Assembly (NCBI GenBank): GCA_038213835.1
Contig: JBBQSN010000045.1
Span: 1 to 22,666, forward strand
Direction: 5' to 3'
Origin: JBBQSN01 sp038213835
GTDB taxonomy: Bacteria; Actinomycetota; Actinomycetes; Actinomycetales; CAWJMD01
DNA: 22,666 bases
Shown: piece after piece, positions 1 to 7,818 of the stretch
Numbering within the stretch: position 1 is the first letter of the stretch
Layout of the letters: every line of letters starts with the position of its first letter
Translations under genes and position numbers: made by a program
The notes under the pieces: model-generated
Told to the model about the DNA's origin: nothing
Database searches by the model: none
The model's input: only the letters and a program-made list of their open reading frames with translations

Positions 1-206
1 GGTCGCGGTAGGAGGTCCCCCAACCGGCCACCGCGCGCGTGCCCCGATTCGACCTTGCCGACGCCGGCCAGCAGCCACCACGGCATCGCGCAGCCCGGAT
101 CGGTCCGCTCCAGCTCCCCCTCGGCGAACCGGTAGGCGGCCAGGACCCGGTCCGGGACCCCCGGCGGGACGACCCACCACGACGCCCGCTCGCCCGGACG
201 GGTCAC
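1..206 (-). CDS. Lytic transglycosylase, N-terminal part (runs off the window)
   Basis: The minus strand reads 68 codons from a GTG at 206 to the window edge. Residues 38-60 contain a Cys, then PWWLLAG, then GKVESGH with Glu53, followed by RGG. This is the pattern around the catalytic glutamate of actinobacterial SLT-type lytic transglycosylases, which cleave the MurNAc-GlcNAc bond of peptidoglycan outside the membrane. An in-frame TGA lies nine codons upstream of the GTG, and no hydrophobic leader appears in any frame of the 124 bases before it. Homologues normally have a signal peptide or membrane anchor, so the gene may have lost its export signal, be broken, or be secreted another way. 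The family call is firm from the local motif; the start and integrity are uncertain because most of the protein is outside the window. Confidence 0.7.
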   Translation of the reverse strand, partial: MTRPGERASWWVVPPGVPDRVLAAYRFAEGELERTDPGCAMPWWLLAGVGKVESGHARGGRLGDLLPR

Positions 207-330
207 CGACCGCGAGCCGGGATCGCCCGATCAGCGCAGCACGGATGGACGGACAGATCCCTCGCGTCCGGTGTCCGGTGAACGGTGCTCGATGAAGCGG
301 TGCTCGACGGCACGAACAGCCGGCTGAGGC

Positions 331-834
331 TCAGGCCCCCGTCGGCTCCGGCCGGCCGGGCTGGTCGCCCCCCCGGGCGTCCAGGTAGCTCTGCTTGGGG
401 ACCATGACGGCCCGGGTGAAGACGCAGACCAGGGTGCCGTCCTGGTTGTGGCCGCGGGTCTCGACCGTCACGACGCCGCGGTCGTCCTTTGAGGTCGACT
501 CCCTCTTGTCGAGCACGGTGGTCTCGCCGTAGACCGTGTCGCCGTGGAAGGTGGGCGCCACGTGCTTGAGGCTCCTCACCTCGAGGTTGGCGATCGCCTT
601 GCCGGAGACGTCGGGGACGCTCATGCCGAGCAGCAGCGAGTACACGTAGTTGCCCACGACGACGTTCCTCCCCTGCGGCGTGGTGGTCGCGTACCTGGCG
701 TCCAGGTGCAGGGGGTGGTGGTTCATCGTCAGCAGGCAGAACAGGTGGTCGTCGTACTCGGTGACGGTCTTGCCGGGCCAGTGCTTGTACACCGCGCCGA
801 CCTCGAACTCCTCGAAGGTGCGTCCGAACTGCAT
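331..834 (-). CDS. MaoC family (hotdog) dehydratase
   Basis: The protein is 167 residues, a normal length for a single-hotdog MaoC hydratase. The family hydrates or dehydrates enoyl-CoA thioesters in the cytoplasm. The stretch TMNHHPLHLD near residues 34-43 is typical of MaoC proteins related to mesaconyl-CoA / beta-methylmalyl-CoA hydratase, and the region around VVVGNYVYSLLLGMS fits the fold. The ATG at 834 is chosen over the ATG at 843 because an AGGA lies seven bases before it, while the other start has AGG directly against the codon. It is divergent from the aminopeptidase gene across 91 bases. It has no CoA-ester lyase or acyl-CoA dehydrogenase neighbour here, so the substrate cannot be assigned. 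Its stop is 124 bases from the transglycosylase start. Confidence 0.85.
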   Translation of the reverse strand: MQFGRTFEEFEVGAVYKHWPGKTVTEYDDHLFCLLTMNHHPLHLDARYATTTPQGRNVVVGNYVYSLLLGMSVPDVSGKAIANLEVRSLKHVAPTFHGDTVYGETTVLDKRESTSKDDRGVVTVETRGHNQDGTLVCVFTRAVMVPKQSYLDARGGDQPGRPEPTGA

Positions 835-925
835 GGGCCACATCCTGCCCGCCGGCCCGCCTGACCGGTACGCACGGCGGGCGTGGGCTCGGTCACTCGC
901 GCCGCACCGTGCGAGGATGCGAGCC

Positions 926-2461
926 ATGTCCGAGCACGCCGACGCACCAGAGACCATCCCCCAGCCGCTGCAGGACCGGGTCGACAACCGGAGCCAGCGG
1001 CCGACGTCCGAGGCCTTCAGGGCGTTCATCGCCGACCGCTGGGTCCCCCGGCCGGACGCCCTCCCCGACCAGGCGGACGTCGCACCGTTCGCGGCAGCCC
1101 GGCGCGAGGCGCTGAGCGCGCGGTTCCCCGGCGAGCGGCTCGTGCTGCCGGCGGGCCAGCTGGCGGTGCGCTCCAACGACAGCGACTACCGGTTCCGTCC
1201 GCACTCGGCGTTCGCGCACCTCACCGGGCTCGGCACCGACCGCGAGCCCGATGCCGTCCTGGTGCTGCACCCGAAGGGCGACGGCGAGGGGCACGACGCC
1301 GTCCTCTACTTCCGTCCGCGCGCCGAGCGCGACACCGAGGAGTTCTACGCCGACGCCCGCTACGGCGAGCTGTGGGTGGGCGTGCGGCCGTCCCTGGAGG
1401 AGGTCGAGGCCGAGCTCGGGCTGGCCACGGCGCACGTCGACCAGCTCGGCGACGCACTGCGCAAGGACGTCGGCAAGGGTGGCGTCCAGGTGCGGGTGGT
1501 GCCAGCGGCCGACGCCGCGGTGGAGGCCGAGGTGGGGCAGGCGCGCGCGACCGGCGGCCTGACCGACGAGGAGTACCAGGAGATCGATGCCGATCTGGCA
1601 GAGACGCTCTCGGAGCTCCGCCTGGTCAAGGACTCCTGGGAGATCGAGCAGATGCGGGCCGCGGTGGCCGCCAGCGCAGCCGGGTTCGCCGACATCGTCC
1701 GGGCCCTGCCCGAGGCGGTCGCGCACCACCGTGGTGAACGGGTGGTCGAGACCGTGTTCAACCTCAGCGCCCGGCGCGAGGGCAACGGCCCCGGGTACGA
1801 CACCATCGCCGCGGCCGGTGACCACGCGAACACGCTGCACTGGATCCGCAACGACGGCGAGGTGCACGCGGGGGAGCTGATCCTGGTCGACGCGGGGGTG
1901 GAGGTCGACTCCCTCTACACCGCCGACGTCACCCGCACCCTGCCCGTCGACGGCACCTTCACCGACGCCCAGCGCCAGGTCTACGACGCCGTCTGCGAGG
2001 CGGCCGACGCCGCGTTCGCGGTCGCCCGTCCAGGCACGAGGTTCAAGGACCTGCACCAGGCCGCGATGCGGGTGATCGCCGCCCGGCTCGCCGAGTGGGG
2101 GTTGCTCCCCGTCAGCGCCGAGGAGTCGCTCGACCCCGAGACCGGCGGCTACCACCGCCGCTGGATGGTGCACGGCACGTCGCACCACCTCGGCCTCGAC
2201 GTCCACGACTGCGCGCAGGCACGGCGGGAGATGTACCTGGAGGCCGAGCTCGAGCCCGGCATGGTCTTCACCATCGAGCCCGGCCTGTACTTCCGCTCCG
2301 ACGACCTCGCCGTGCCCGAGCACCTGCGGGGCATCGGCGTGCGGATCGAGGACGACGTGCTGGTCACGAAGGACGGCTGCGAGAACCTCTCTGGCATGCT
2401 TCCCCGGTCGTCGGGGGACGTCGAGGCGTGGATGGCCGGCCTGAGGGGTGGCCAGAGCTGA
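926..2461 (+). CDS. pepP: Xaa-Pro aminopeptidase (M24B, PepP-type)
   Basis: This 511-residue protein has an aminopeptidase-P N-terminal domain (about residues 40-200) and a C-terminal pita-bread metallopeptidase domain. All five dinuclear metal ligands are visible: Asp322 (VDAGVE), Asp334 (TADVTRT), His416 (HGTSHHLG), Glu451 (TIEPGLYF) and Glu475 (RIEDDVL). The enzyme removes the N-terminal residue from peptides with proline in second position and is cytoplasmic. The ATG at 926 is preferred because GAGG sits about nine bases upstream; an in-frame ATG at 917 would add three residues and has AGG directly adjoining it. Its stop codon overlaps the ribosome-binding site of the next gene, so at least these two genes are probably co-transcribed. 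Confidence 0.93.
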   Translation: MSEHADAPETIPQPLQDRVDNRSQRPTSEAFRAFIADRWVPRPDALPDQADVAPFAAARREALSARFPGERLVLPAGQLAVRSNDSDYRFRPHSAFAHLTGLGTDREPDAVLVLHPKGDGEGHDAVLYFRPRAERDTEEFYADARYGELWVGVRPSLEEVEAELGLATAHVDQLGDALRKDVGKGGVQVRVVPAADAAVEAEVGQARATGGLTDEEYQEIDADLAETLSELRLVKDSWEIEQMRAAVAASAAGFADIVRALPEAVAHHRGERVVETVFNLSARREGNGPGYDTIAAAGDHANTLHWIRNDGEVHAGELILVDAGVEVDSLYTADVTRTLPVDGTFTDAQRQVYDAVCEAADAAFAVARPGTRFKDLHQAAMRVIAARLAEWGLLPVSAEESLDPETGGYHRRWMVHGTSHHLGLDVHDCAQARREMYLEAELEPGMVFTIEPGLYFRSDDLAVPEHLRGIGVRIEDDVLVTKDGCENLSGMLPRSSGDVEAWMAGLRGGQS

Positions 2462-2465
2462 GGAG
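2460..2465 (+). promoter_or_regulatory. Ribosome-binding site overlapping the pepP stop codon
   Basis: The purine-rich GAGGAG starts inside the TGA of the aminopeptidase gene and lies six bases before the ATG at 2472. It decides the start of the downstream gene over an in-frame upstream start at 2448 and suggests translational coupling of the two genes. Confidence 0.65.
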
Positions 2466-2471
2466 CCGAGG

Positions 2472-3074
2472 ATGAGCCAGCCCCACCCCGCGGTGGCCGC
2501 GCGCGGACGGATGCGCCGACGCAACACCGGCATCGCTCTGGGCTTCGCCCTGCTGCTGTGCCTGGCCGGCGCCCTCTGGGCCACCAGCACCCTCGGGTCG
2601 GTGGGCGACCTGGCAGCCGTCGAGCTCACCCCCGAGACCGGCCTGCCGTCCGTCCCCGACCCGGACGCCACCCCGCTCGCGTCGGGGTCGACGGCCCCAC
2701 CGGCCGACGCGACCACGACCGAGGCCCCGGCCGCGCCCCTCACCCGCTTCGTCTCCCCCAGCGGCAACATCGTCTGCGTCATCAGCGAGGAGCTGGCCCG
2801 CTGCGACGTCACCGAGAAGACCTGGGAGGCCGGCACCCCGCCCGCCGACTGCACGCAGACCTTCGGCGCCGGCGTGCTGGTCGACGCCGCCGGCCCGCGG
2901 GTGACCTGCGACGCGGAGTCCCTGGTCGGTGGTGGCGGTGGCACGCTCGACTACGGCCGCGACGTCACCGTCGGGGACTTCAGCTGCTCCTCCAGCGAGG
3001 CGGGGATGCGCTGCGCCCAGGCGAGCACCGGGCTGGGCTTCTCGGTCTCCCGGCGGGCCTACACCTTCTTCTAG
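2472..3074 (+). CDS. Membrane-anchored Cys-rich extracytoplasmic protein (DUF6636-like)
   Basis: The 200-residue protein has a short basic N-terminus (RMRRRN), one hydrophobic segment at about residues 18-37, a Pro/Ala/Thr-rich linker to about residue 92, and a compact C-terminal domain. That domain starts with FVSPSGNIVC and has six cysteines, spaced as three likely disulfide pairs. The SPSGNI.C opening and later Cys pattern resemble the DUF6636-type domains common in secreted actinobacterial proteins; I cannot confirm this without a profile search. The topology puts the Cys-rich domain outside the membrane. It is coupled to the aminopeptidase gene and precedes the GGDEF-EAL gene by 61 bases. 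No catalytic motif is seen, so a binding or structural role is possible but unproven. Confidence 0.75.
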   Translation: MSQPHPAVAARGRMRRRNTGIALGFALLLCLAGALWATSTLGSVGDLAAVELTPETGLPSVPDPDATPLASGSTAPPADATTTEAPAAPLTRFVSPSGNIVCVISEELARCDVTEKTWEAGTPPADCTQTFGAGVLVDAAGPRVTCDAESLVGGGGGTLDYGRDVTVGDFSCSSSEAGMRCAQASTGLGFSVSRRAYTFF

Positions 3075-3135
3075 GCCCGCAACTCCTCGGGTACCGGGGG
3101 TCAACCCTGGCCCGGCGCGCGCCGATGTGTGATGG

Positions 3136-5094
3136 ATGCGCACCAGCGGGCCGGGCCTGAGCTCGGGCACCGGGCTGTTCGCCACCTACGCCGTGGCCAG
3201 CCTGGTGCCCGTCGTCGCGCTGGGTGTGGTGCTGGCGCACGGCAACCGCGAGGACGGCGTCGAGCGCGGCCTGGAGTCCGCTCGCGCCCAGGCAGCCGTG
3301 ATCGAGGAGATGGCGATCGCCCCCGCGCTGTCCGGTGACGACCTGCGCGAGGGCCTGACGTCGTCGGAGGAACGCCAGCTCCAGGAAGCCACCGACCTGG
3401 CCATCTTCCACGGCTCGGTCGTGCGGCTGCGGCTGCGCGCCTTCGACGGCGCCGTGGTGTTCTCCGATGACGGGGGCGTGCGCGGGACGCTGCCGAGCGA
3501 CGACCCCGACTTCCGGGCGGCGGCGGCCGGCGGCACCCGGCTGGACGTGCTGGACGAGGGCACGGGTCCCAGCAGCATCCGGGTGCTCCAGCCCGTCATC
3601 GCCGGTGCCGTGGGCCGGTCGGTGGGCGTGCTGGAGCTGGAGCTGCCCTACGACGCCATCGCCGCAGAGGTCGAGGCCGCCAGCACCCGCACCTTCCAGC
3701 GCCTCGGAGCCGGCCTCGGCAGCCTCTACCTCGTGTTGGCCCTGATCTCGCTCTCGACCACGCGCCGGCTGCGCCGCAACGCGGCCAGGTCGGCCCACGA
3801 CGCCCTGCACGACCCGCTGACCGGCCTCGGGAACCGCGAGCTGTTCCGGCGCCGGGTCGATGTCGCGACCAGGTCCGCGGTTCCGCTCGCCGTGGTCCTG
3901 GTCGACCTGGACCGGTTCAAGGAGGTGAACGACACCCTCGGCCACCACGCCGGCGACGAGCTGCTGCGCACGGTCGCGCAGCGGCTGAGCGACACGCTGC
4001 GCACCGACGACACCGTCACCCGCCTCGGCGGCGACGAGTTCGGCCTGCTGTTGTCCGGCATCACCGGTGTCGAGGAGGTGCTGTCGCTGCTCGTGCGGGT
4101 GAGCCAGGCCCTCACCGCGAGCGTCGAGCTGGACGGGGTGGCGGTCACCGTCGAGGCCAGCTTCGGCGTGGCCCTGCACCCGCGCGACGGCCACGACACC
4201 GAGTCGTTGTTGCGCTCGGCCGACGTGGCGATGTACCAGGGCAAGCGGGGCACGAACAGCATCGTCGTGTACGACCCTCACCTCGAGAAGACCCCGGCCG
4301 GACGGCTGGCCGTGCAGTCCGAGCTGCGGCTGGCGCTGGAGCGCGACGAGCTCGTGCTGCACTACCAACCGCTCGTCGACCTCGCGACCGGTGAGGTGAC
4401 CCGGCTGGAGGCGCTCGTCCGCTGGGAGCACCCGAAGCGGGGCCTCCTGCCGCCGGCCGAGTTCGTCCCGGCGGTTGAGCAGTCCAACCTGGTGCACCCC
4501 TTCACCCGCTGGGTGCTGGCCAGAGCGCTGGGGGACTGCGCGGCATGGGCGAGCCTCGGTGTGCCGTGGGAGGTCTCGGTCAACGTCTCGATCCGCAACC
4601 TGGACGTCGACTTCCCGGAAGTGGTGCTGGCCCAGCTCGATGCCAGCGGTGTGGAGCGTTCACGCCTCCACCTGGAGATCACCGAGACCGCACTCGGTGT
4701 CGACCCCGGCGGGGCGGGCACGGTGCTCGAGCGGCTCGCCGCGTACGGCGTCCGCAGCGCCCTCGACGATTTCGGCGTCGGGTACGCGAGCCTGTCGCAC
4801 CTGCGCACGCTGGCCGTCGACGAGGTCAAGATCGACCGCGGCTTCGTCGCGGGGGTCGAGACGAACGAGGCCGACCGCGAGGTGGTGCGCTCGCTCGTGG
4901 CGCTCGCGCACGGGCTGCGGCTCACCGTCACCGCCGAGGGCGTCGAGACCCAGCAGGCGGCCGACTGGCTCAGCGGCGTGGGTTGCGACGCAGCGCAAGG
5001 CTACTGGTACTCCCGCCCCACGACCTGGGAGCAGCTGGTCGACCACCCCACCCTCGGCACCCACCGACGTCCCACCCTGGAGCCCACGTCATGA
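3136..5094 (+). CDS. Membrane GGDEF-EAL cyclic-di-GMP protein with extracytoplasmic sensor
   Basis: This 652-residue protein has a transmembrane helix at about 13-34, an extracytoplasmic region of roughly 155 residues that looks like a small Cache/CHASE-type sensor, a second helix at about 190-207, then cytoplasmic GGDEF (from about 226) and EAL (from about 395) domains. GGDEF is intact at 298-302, and an inhibitory I-site RTDD occupies 289-292, exactly five residues before it. The EAL domain keeps Glu425 (EAL), Asn483, Glu514, Asp544-Asp545, Lys565, Glu601 and Gln621, so it should hydrolyse c-di-GMP. Both activities are therefore possible, and the dominant one cannot be read from sequence. 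The stop overlaps the start of the solute-binding gene as ATGA. The ATG at 3136 has only a weak ribosome site. Confidence 0.93.
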   Translation: MRTSGPGLSSGTGLFATYAVASLVPVVALGVVLAHGNREDGVERGLESARAQAAVIEEMAIAPALSGDDLREGLTSSEERQLQEATDLAIFHGSVVRLRLRAFDGAVVFSDDGGVRGTLPSDDPDFRAAAAGGTRLDVLDEGTGPSSIRVLQPVIAGAVGRSVGVLELELPYDAIAAEVEAASTRTFQRLGAGLGSLYLVLALISLSTTRRLRRNAARSAHDALHDPLTGLGNRELFRRRVDVATRSAVPLAVVLVDLDRFKEVNDTLGHHAGDELLRTVAQRLSDTLRTDDTVTRLGGDEFGLLLSGITGVEEVLSLLVRVSQALTASVELDGVAVTVEASFGVALHPRDGHDTESLLRSADVAMYQGKRGTNSIVVYDPHLEKTPAGRLAVQSELRLALERDELVLHYQPLVDLATGEVTRLEALVRWEHPKRGLLPPAEFVPAVEQSNLVHPFTRWVLARALGDCAAWASLGVPWEVSVNVSIRNLDVDFPEVVLAQLDASGVERSRLHLEITETALGVDPGGAGTVLERLAAYGVRSALDDFGVGYASLSHLRTLAVDEVKIDRGFVAGVETNEADREVVRSLVALAHGLRLTVTAEGVETQQAADWLSGVGCDAAQGYWYSRPTTWEQLVDHPTLGTHRRPTLEPTS

Positions 5095-6020
5095 CGGCTG
5101 CACCCCGTCGGTCCCGCCGGACCCCTGCACCGTGGGTCGCCGTCGCGGTCGTCGCCACGCTGGCGGTTGCGGCCTGCTCGCCCGCCGCCGACGACGACGA
5201 GGGCTCTGCGGCAACGGGTTCTCGTGCCGACCCCGCGCTGCACGCGATGCTGCCCAGCGACGTCCGGGACGCCGGCGTGCTGAGGATGGCGACCGACGCC
5301 AACTACGCCCCGGCATCCCTCTTCGCGCCTGACGGACGCACCGTCACCGGGTTCGAGCCGGACCTCGCCGCCGCGATGGGCGAGCTGCTGGGGGTGGAGG
5401 TCGAGATCGTCGTGACGGACTTCGACACCATCCTGGACCAGGTGGCGGCGCACGACGTCGACGTGGCGATGGCCTCGGTCACCGACACCCCGGAGCGGCA
5501 GGACGTCGTCGACTTCGTCAACTACTTCAGCGCCGGCACGTCCATCGTGGTGCAGCGCGGCAACCCGCAGGGCATCTCCGACCTGGACGACCTGTGCGGC
5601 CACGTCGTCGCGGTCGAGGAGGGAACGGTGCAGGTCGACCTGCTGAAGCGCACCCAGGCCTCGTGCCCAGCCGGGAGCCCGGTTCAGGTCGACCTCCACG
5701 ACACGAACAACGACGCGCTGGTCGAGGTGCGTACGGGACGAGCCGCCGCCGTGCTCAACGACTACCCGCCGGCGGCGTACCTGGCCACGGCCCAGCGCAC
5801 CCAGGCCGACTACCAGCTCGCGTCCGACGTGCAGTACGAGCCGGGCCTGTACGGCATCGGCGTCGCGAAGGACCGGGAGCAGCTGCGGGACGCGCTGCGG
5901 GCCACGCTCGAGACCCTGGTCGAGGACGGCACCTACGAGGACGTCCTGGCCGAGTGGGACGTGGAGGGCGGTGCCGTGCGCACGGTCTCGGTGAACGCGG
6001 GGGCGCGCGGGGAGAACTGA
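5091..6020 (+). CDS. Family 3 solute-binding lipoprotein, coupled to the GGDEF-EAL gene
   Basis: The 309-residue protein has a basic N-terminus, a hydrophobic segment (15-28) and a lipobox AVAAC with lipidated Cys29, so it is tethered to the outer face of the membrane. The mature part is a bacterial extracellular solute-binding protein family 3 fold: LRMATDANYAP, FEPDLAAAMGELLGVEVE, DVAMASVTDTPERQ and a hinge region with VAVEEGTVQ. The family usually binds polar amino acids, though the ligand is not predictable here. Two cysteines in the second lobe (DLCGH and ASCPAG) could form a disulfide. The start overlaps the preceding stop (ATGA), giving strict coupling. No ABC permease or ATPase gene is adjacent, which argues for a sensory rather than a purely transport role. 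Confidence 0.9.
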   Translation: MTAAPRRSRRTPAPWVAVAVVATLAVAACSPAADDDEGSAATGSRADPALHAMLPSDVRDAGVLRMATDANYAPASLFAPDGRTVTGFEPDLAAAMGELLGVEVEIVVTDFDTILDQVAAHDVDVAMASVTDTPERQDVVDFVNYFSAGTSIVVQRGNPQGISDLDDLCGHVVAVEEGTVQVDLLKRTQASCPAGSPVQVDLHDTNNDALVEVRTGRAAAVLNDYPPAAYLATAQRTQADYQLASDVQYEPGLYGIGVAKDREQLRDALRATLETLVEDGTYEDVLAEWDVEGGAVRTVSVNAGARGEN

Positions 6021-6034
6021 CCGTCGCCGTCAGT
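6016..6034. terminator. Inverted repeat holding both opposing stop codons
   Basis: ACTGAC (6016-6021) and GTCAGT (6029-6034) are a perfect 6-bp inverted repeat with a 7-base loop. The TGA of the solute-binding gene lies in one arm and the stop of the convergent membrane-protein gene in the other. There is no T-tract, so this would be a weak or GC-type bidirectional terminator. Confidence 0.4.
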
Positions 6035-6863
6035 AGAGGAAGATCGCCATCCAGTCCCGGTTGTGCGCGTGCACCAGGACCAGGAAGAGCACCAGGTCGA
6101 ACAGCAGGTGCACGCACACGATGTACGTGAGCGACCTCGTGAGCCGGAAGATCCACCCCTGGACGAGTGCGAACGGGTAGATCAGGAACGGGCCCCACGC
6201 GTGGAAGCCCAGCTCCCACAGGAACGAGGTGAACAGCACCGCCTGGACCAGGTTGGCGAGCCAGTCCGGGTAGTGCCGCCGCAGGAGGGCGAAGCACGTG
6301 CAGATGAAGAACAGCTCGTCCCAGATGCCGAGGGCGTTGGTACCCACGAACAGGCGGCTGATCGAGCTGACGTCCGAGGCGGCCGGCCAGTTCTGGTAGA
6401 CGCCCGAACCGATCATGTACACCGGCAGCACCAACCAGCCCAGCACCACGACGGCCACGAGGTACCAGCGTTCGGCCGGCGTCCAGCGCTGACCGGTCCT
6501 GATCGGGAAGCGCACGGCGTGGTCGCCGTAGCCGTGGCGCGAGACCAGGTACGGGACCGCCACCGCGACGGTGAGCGCGAGGCCCATCTCGAGCATGTGG
6601 CCGACGGAGATGTCGGTGTTCACCCGGACCAGGCTGATCGTGACCAGCCCGAACGCGATCAGGACCAGGTCGCGGAACAACCGGCGGTCGACCAGGGCCG
6701 CGGTGGCCAGGGCGGCCGCGAGGACGACGTACCCGCCCGGGCGCCAGTGCAGACCGAACAGGCTCAGCCCTGAGGCGGCTAGCAGCACCGCGGGGACGAG
6801 CCGCCAGGACAGCGCCGGCCGTTCGGTCGTCTCCTCCGACTGCGCCTGGGTACCGGCCACCAT
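6030..6863 (-). CDS. CPBP-like membrane protein with degenerate protease motifs
   Basis: This 277-residue protein has about eight hydrophobic segments after a polar N-terminus. The C-terminal half looks like the CPBP/Abi (Rce1-type) fold: WDELFFI at 181-187 sits where the EExxxR motif is expected, WELGFH (216-221) where FxxxH is expected, and HLLFD (252-256) matches the HxxxN/D motif. The first Glu is Asp, the Arg is replaced by a hydrophobic residue and the Phe of motif two is Glu. Proteolytic activity is therefore doubtful; it may be a non-catalytic relative. The ATG at 6863 is preferred because the longer reading adds 71 residues that are an antisense shadow of the next gene. It is divergent from the P1-peptidase gene across 34 bases. 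Confidence 0.7.
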   Translation of the reverse strand: MVAGTQAQSEETTERPALSWRLVPAVLLAASGLSLFGLHWRPGGYVVLAAALATAALVDRRLFRDLVLIAFGLVTISLVRVNTDISVGHMLEMGLALTVAVAVPYLVSRHGYGDHAVRFPIRTGQRWTPAERWYLVAVVVLGWLVLPVYMIGSGVYQNWPAASDVSSISRLFVGTNALGIWDELFFICTCFALLRRHYPDWLANLVQAVLFTSFLWELGFHAWGPFLIYPFALVQGWIFRLTRSLTYIVCVHLLFDLVLFLVLVHAHNRDWMAIFLY

Positions 6864-6897
6864 GCACGGACGATACCGGGCGTGGTCCGATGGTGGC

Positions 6898-7803
6898 GTG
6901 ATCACCGAGATCGAGGGCGTCCGCGTCGGCCACGCGCAGCGAACGGGTGGCGGCTGGTGCACCGGCGTGACCGTCGTGGTGCCGCCGCCCGGGACGACCG
7001 GGGCGGTCGACGTCCGCGGTGGTGGACCCGGGACGCACGAGACGGACGCGCTGGCCCCGGGCACGCTCGTCGACACGGTCGACGCCGTGGTGCTGTGCGG
7101 CGGGTCGGCGTTCGGGCTCGTCTCGGCGCACGGTGCCCAGCGCTGGTGCGAGGAGCAGGGTCGCGGCTTCCCGGTCGGCGTCCGCGACGACGGGACCCCC
7201 GTCGTGGTCCCGGTGGTGCCTGCTGCGTGCGTCTTCGACCTGGGACGCGGTGGCGACTGGGACGCGCGCCCTGATGCTGAGATGGGTCATGCAGCAGCCG
7301 CTTCCGCTACGGGGGGTGCGGTGGTGCGCGGGTCGGTCGGAGCGGGTACCGGTGCCCGGACGGCTCGTGGCACGGCACCGGGGGGTGTCGGCAACGGGCT
7401 CGTGCGACTCCCCGGCGGCGTACTCGTCGGTGCGCTGGCCGTGGTGAACGCCGCCGGCGTCGTCCTCGGTGCGCCCGCGGCCGAGGGGGGCGGGGACGAC
7501 GCCGCGCTCAACACCACGCTCGCGGTCGTCGTCACCAACGCCCGCCTGGACGTCGCCGAGGCCACCCGCGCCGCCGGGGCCGGGCACGACGGCCTCGCGC
7601 GCTCGATCGAACCGGTGCACACGCTCACCGACGGCGACACAGTGTTCGTGCTCGCCACGGGCGCGATGGAGGCGGCCGTGGCGGCTCCCGACGCGGTTCC
7701 CGGCTGGCCAGGCGCTGCCCGGATCGGCGGGGTGGCTGCGGTCCAAGCGGCTGCCGCCGAGGCCGTGCGGCTCGCCGTGCTGGATGCCGTGATCGAGGCC
7801 TGA
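6898..7803 (+). CDS. P1 family Ntn-hydrolase (DmpA/NylC-type peptidase)
   Basis: The 301-residue protein begins ITEIEGVRVGHAQ and contains VLCGGSAFGL and GAGTGARTARGT, hallmarks of the P1 (DmpA/BapA/NylC) superfamily. These enzymes self-cleave into two chains, freeing an N-terminal nucleophile. The segment LNTTLAVVVTNA places Asn205-Thr206 where NylC is cut (Asn/Thr), so Thr206 is the predicted nucleophile. Family members act as aminopeptidases, beta-peptidases or amide-oligomer hydrolases; the substrate here is unknown. The GTG at 6898 gives the usual N-terminus. An in-frame ATG at 6862 would add 12 residues and overlap the divergent gene by two bases. No strong ribosome site is seen, so translation may be leaderless. 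Confidence 0.88.
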   Translation: MITEIEGVRVGHAQRTGGGWCTGVTVVVPPPGTTGAVDVRGGGPGTHETDALAPGTLVDTVDAVVLCGGSAFGLVSAHGAQRWCEEQGRGFPVGVRDDGTPVVVPVVPAACVFDLGRGGDWDARPDAEMGHAAAASATGGAVVRGSVGAGTGARTARGTAPGGVGNGLVRLPGGVLVGALAVVNAAGVVLGAPAAEGGGDDAALNTTLAVVVTNARLDVAEATRAAGAGHDGLARSIEPVHTLTDGDTVFVLATGAMEAAVAAPDAVPGWPGAARIGGVAAVQAAAAEAVRLAVLDAVIEA

Positions 7804-7818
7804 CGCCCGGCGCGTCAG
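7800..7818. terminator. Perfect 7-bp hairpin between convergent genes
   Basis: CTGACGC (7800-7806) pairs with GCGTCAG (7812-7818) around a 5-base loop. The TGA of the P1-peptidase gene is at 7801-7803 and the opposing stop at 7815-7817, so both stop codons are part of the stem. It is a plausible bidirectional terminator without a T-tract. Confidence 0.5.

Noticed and set aside
39..281. Plus-strand 80-codon frame at the left edge
   Set aside because: It is antisense to the lytic transglycosylase start and has a low-complexity Arg/Pro composition.
903..913. CGCAC-C-GTGCG palindrome before the aminopeptidase start
   Set aside because: Short, lies within the ribosome-site region and is expected by chance at this GC content.
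893..2944. Long minus-strand open frame over the aminopeptidase gene
   Set aside because: It is an antisense shadow caused by high GC; it has no domain pattern and crosses two well-supported genes.
2980..4497. 505-codon minus-strand open frame over the GGDEF-EAL gene
   Set aside because: Composition is rich in His, Gln, Arg and Gly as expected for antisense translation, and the plus strand carries an unambiguous protein.
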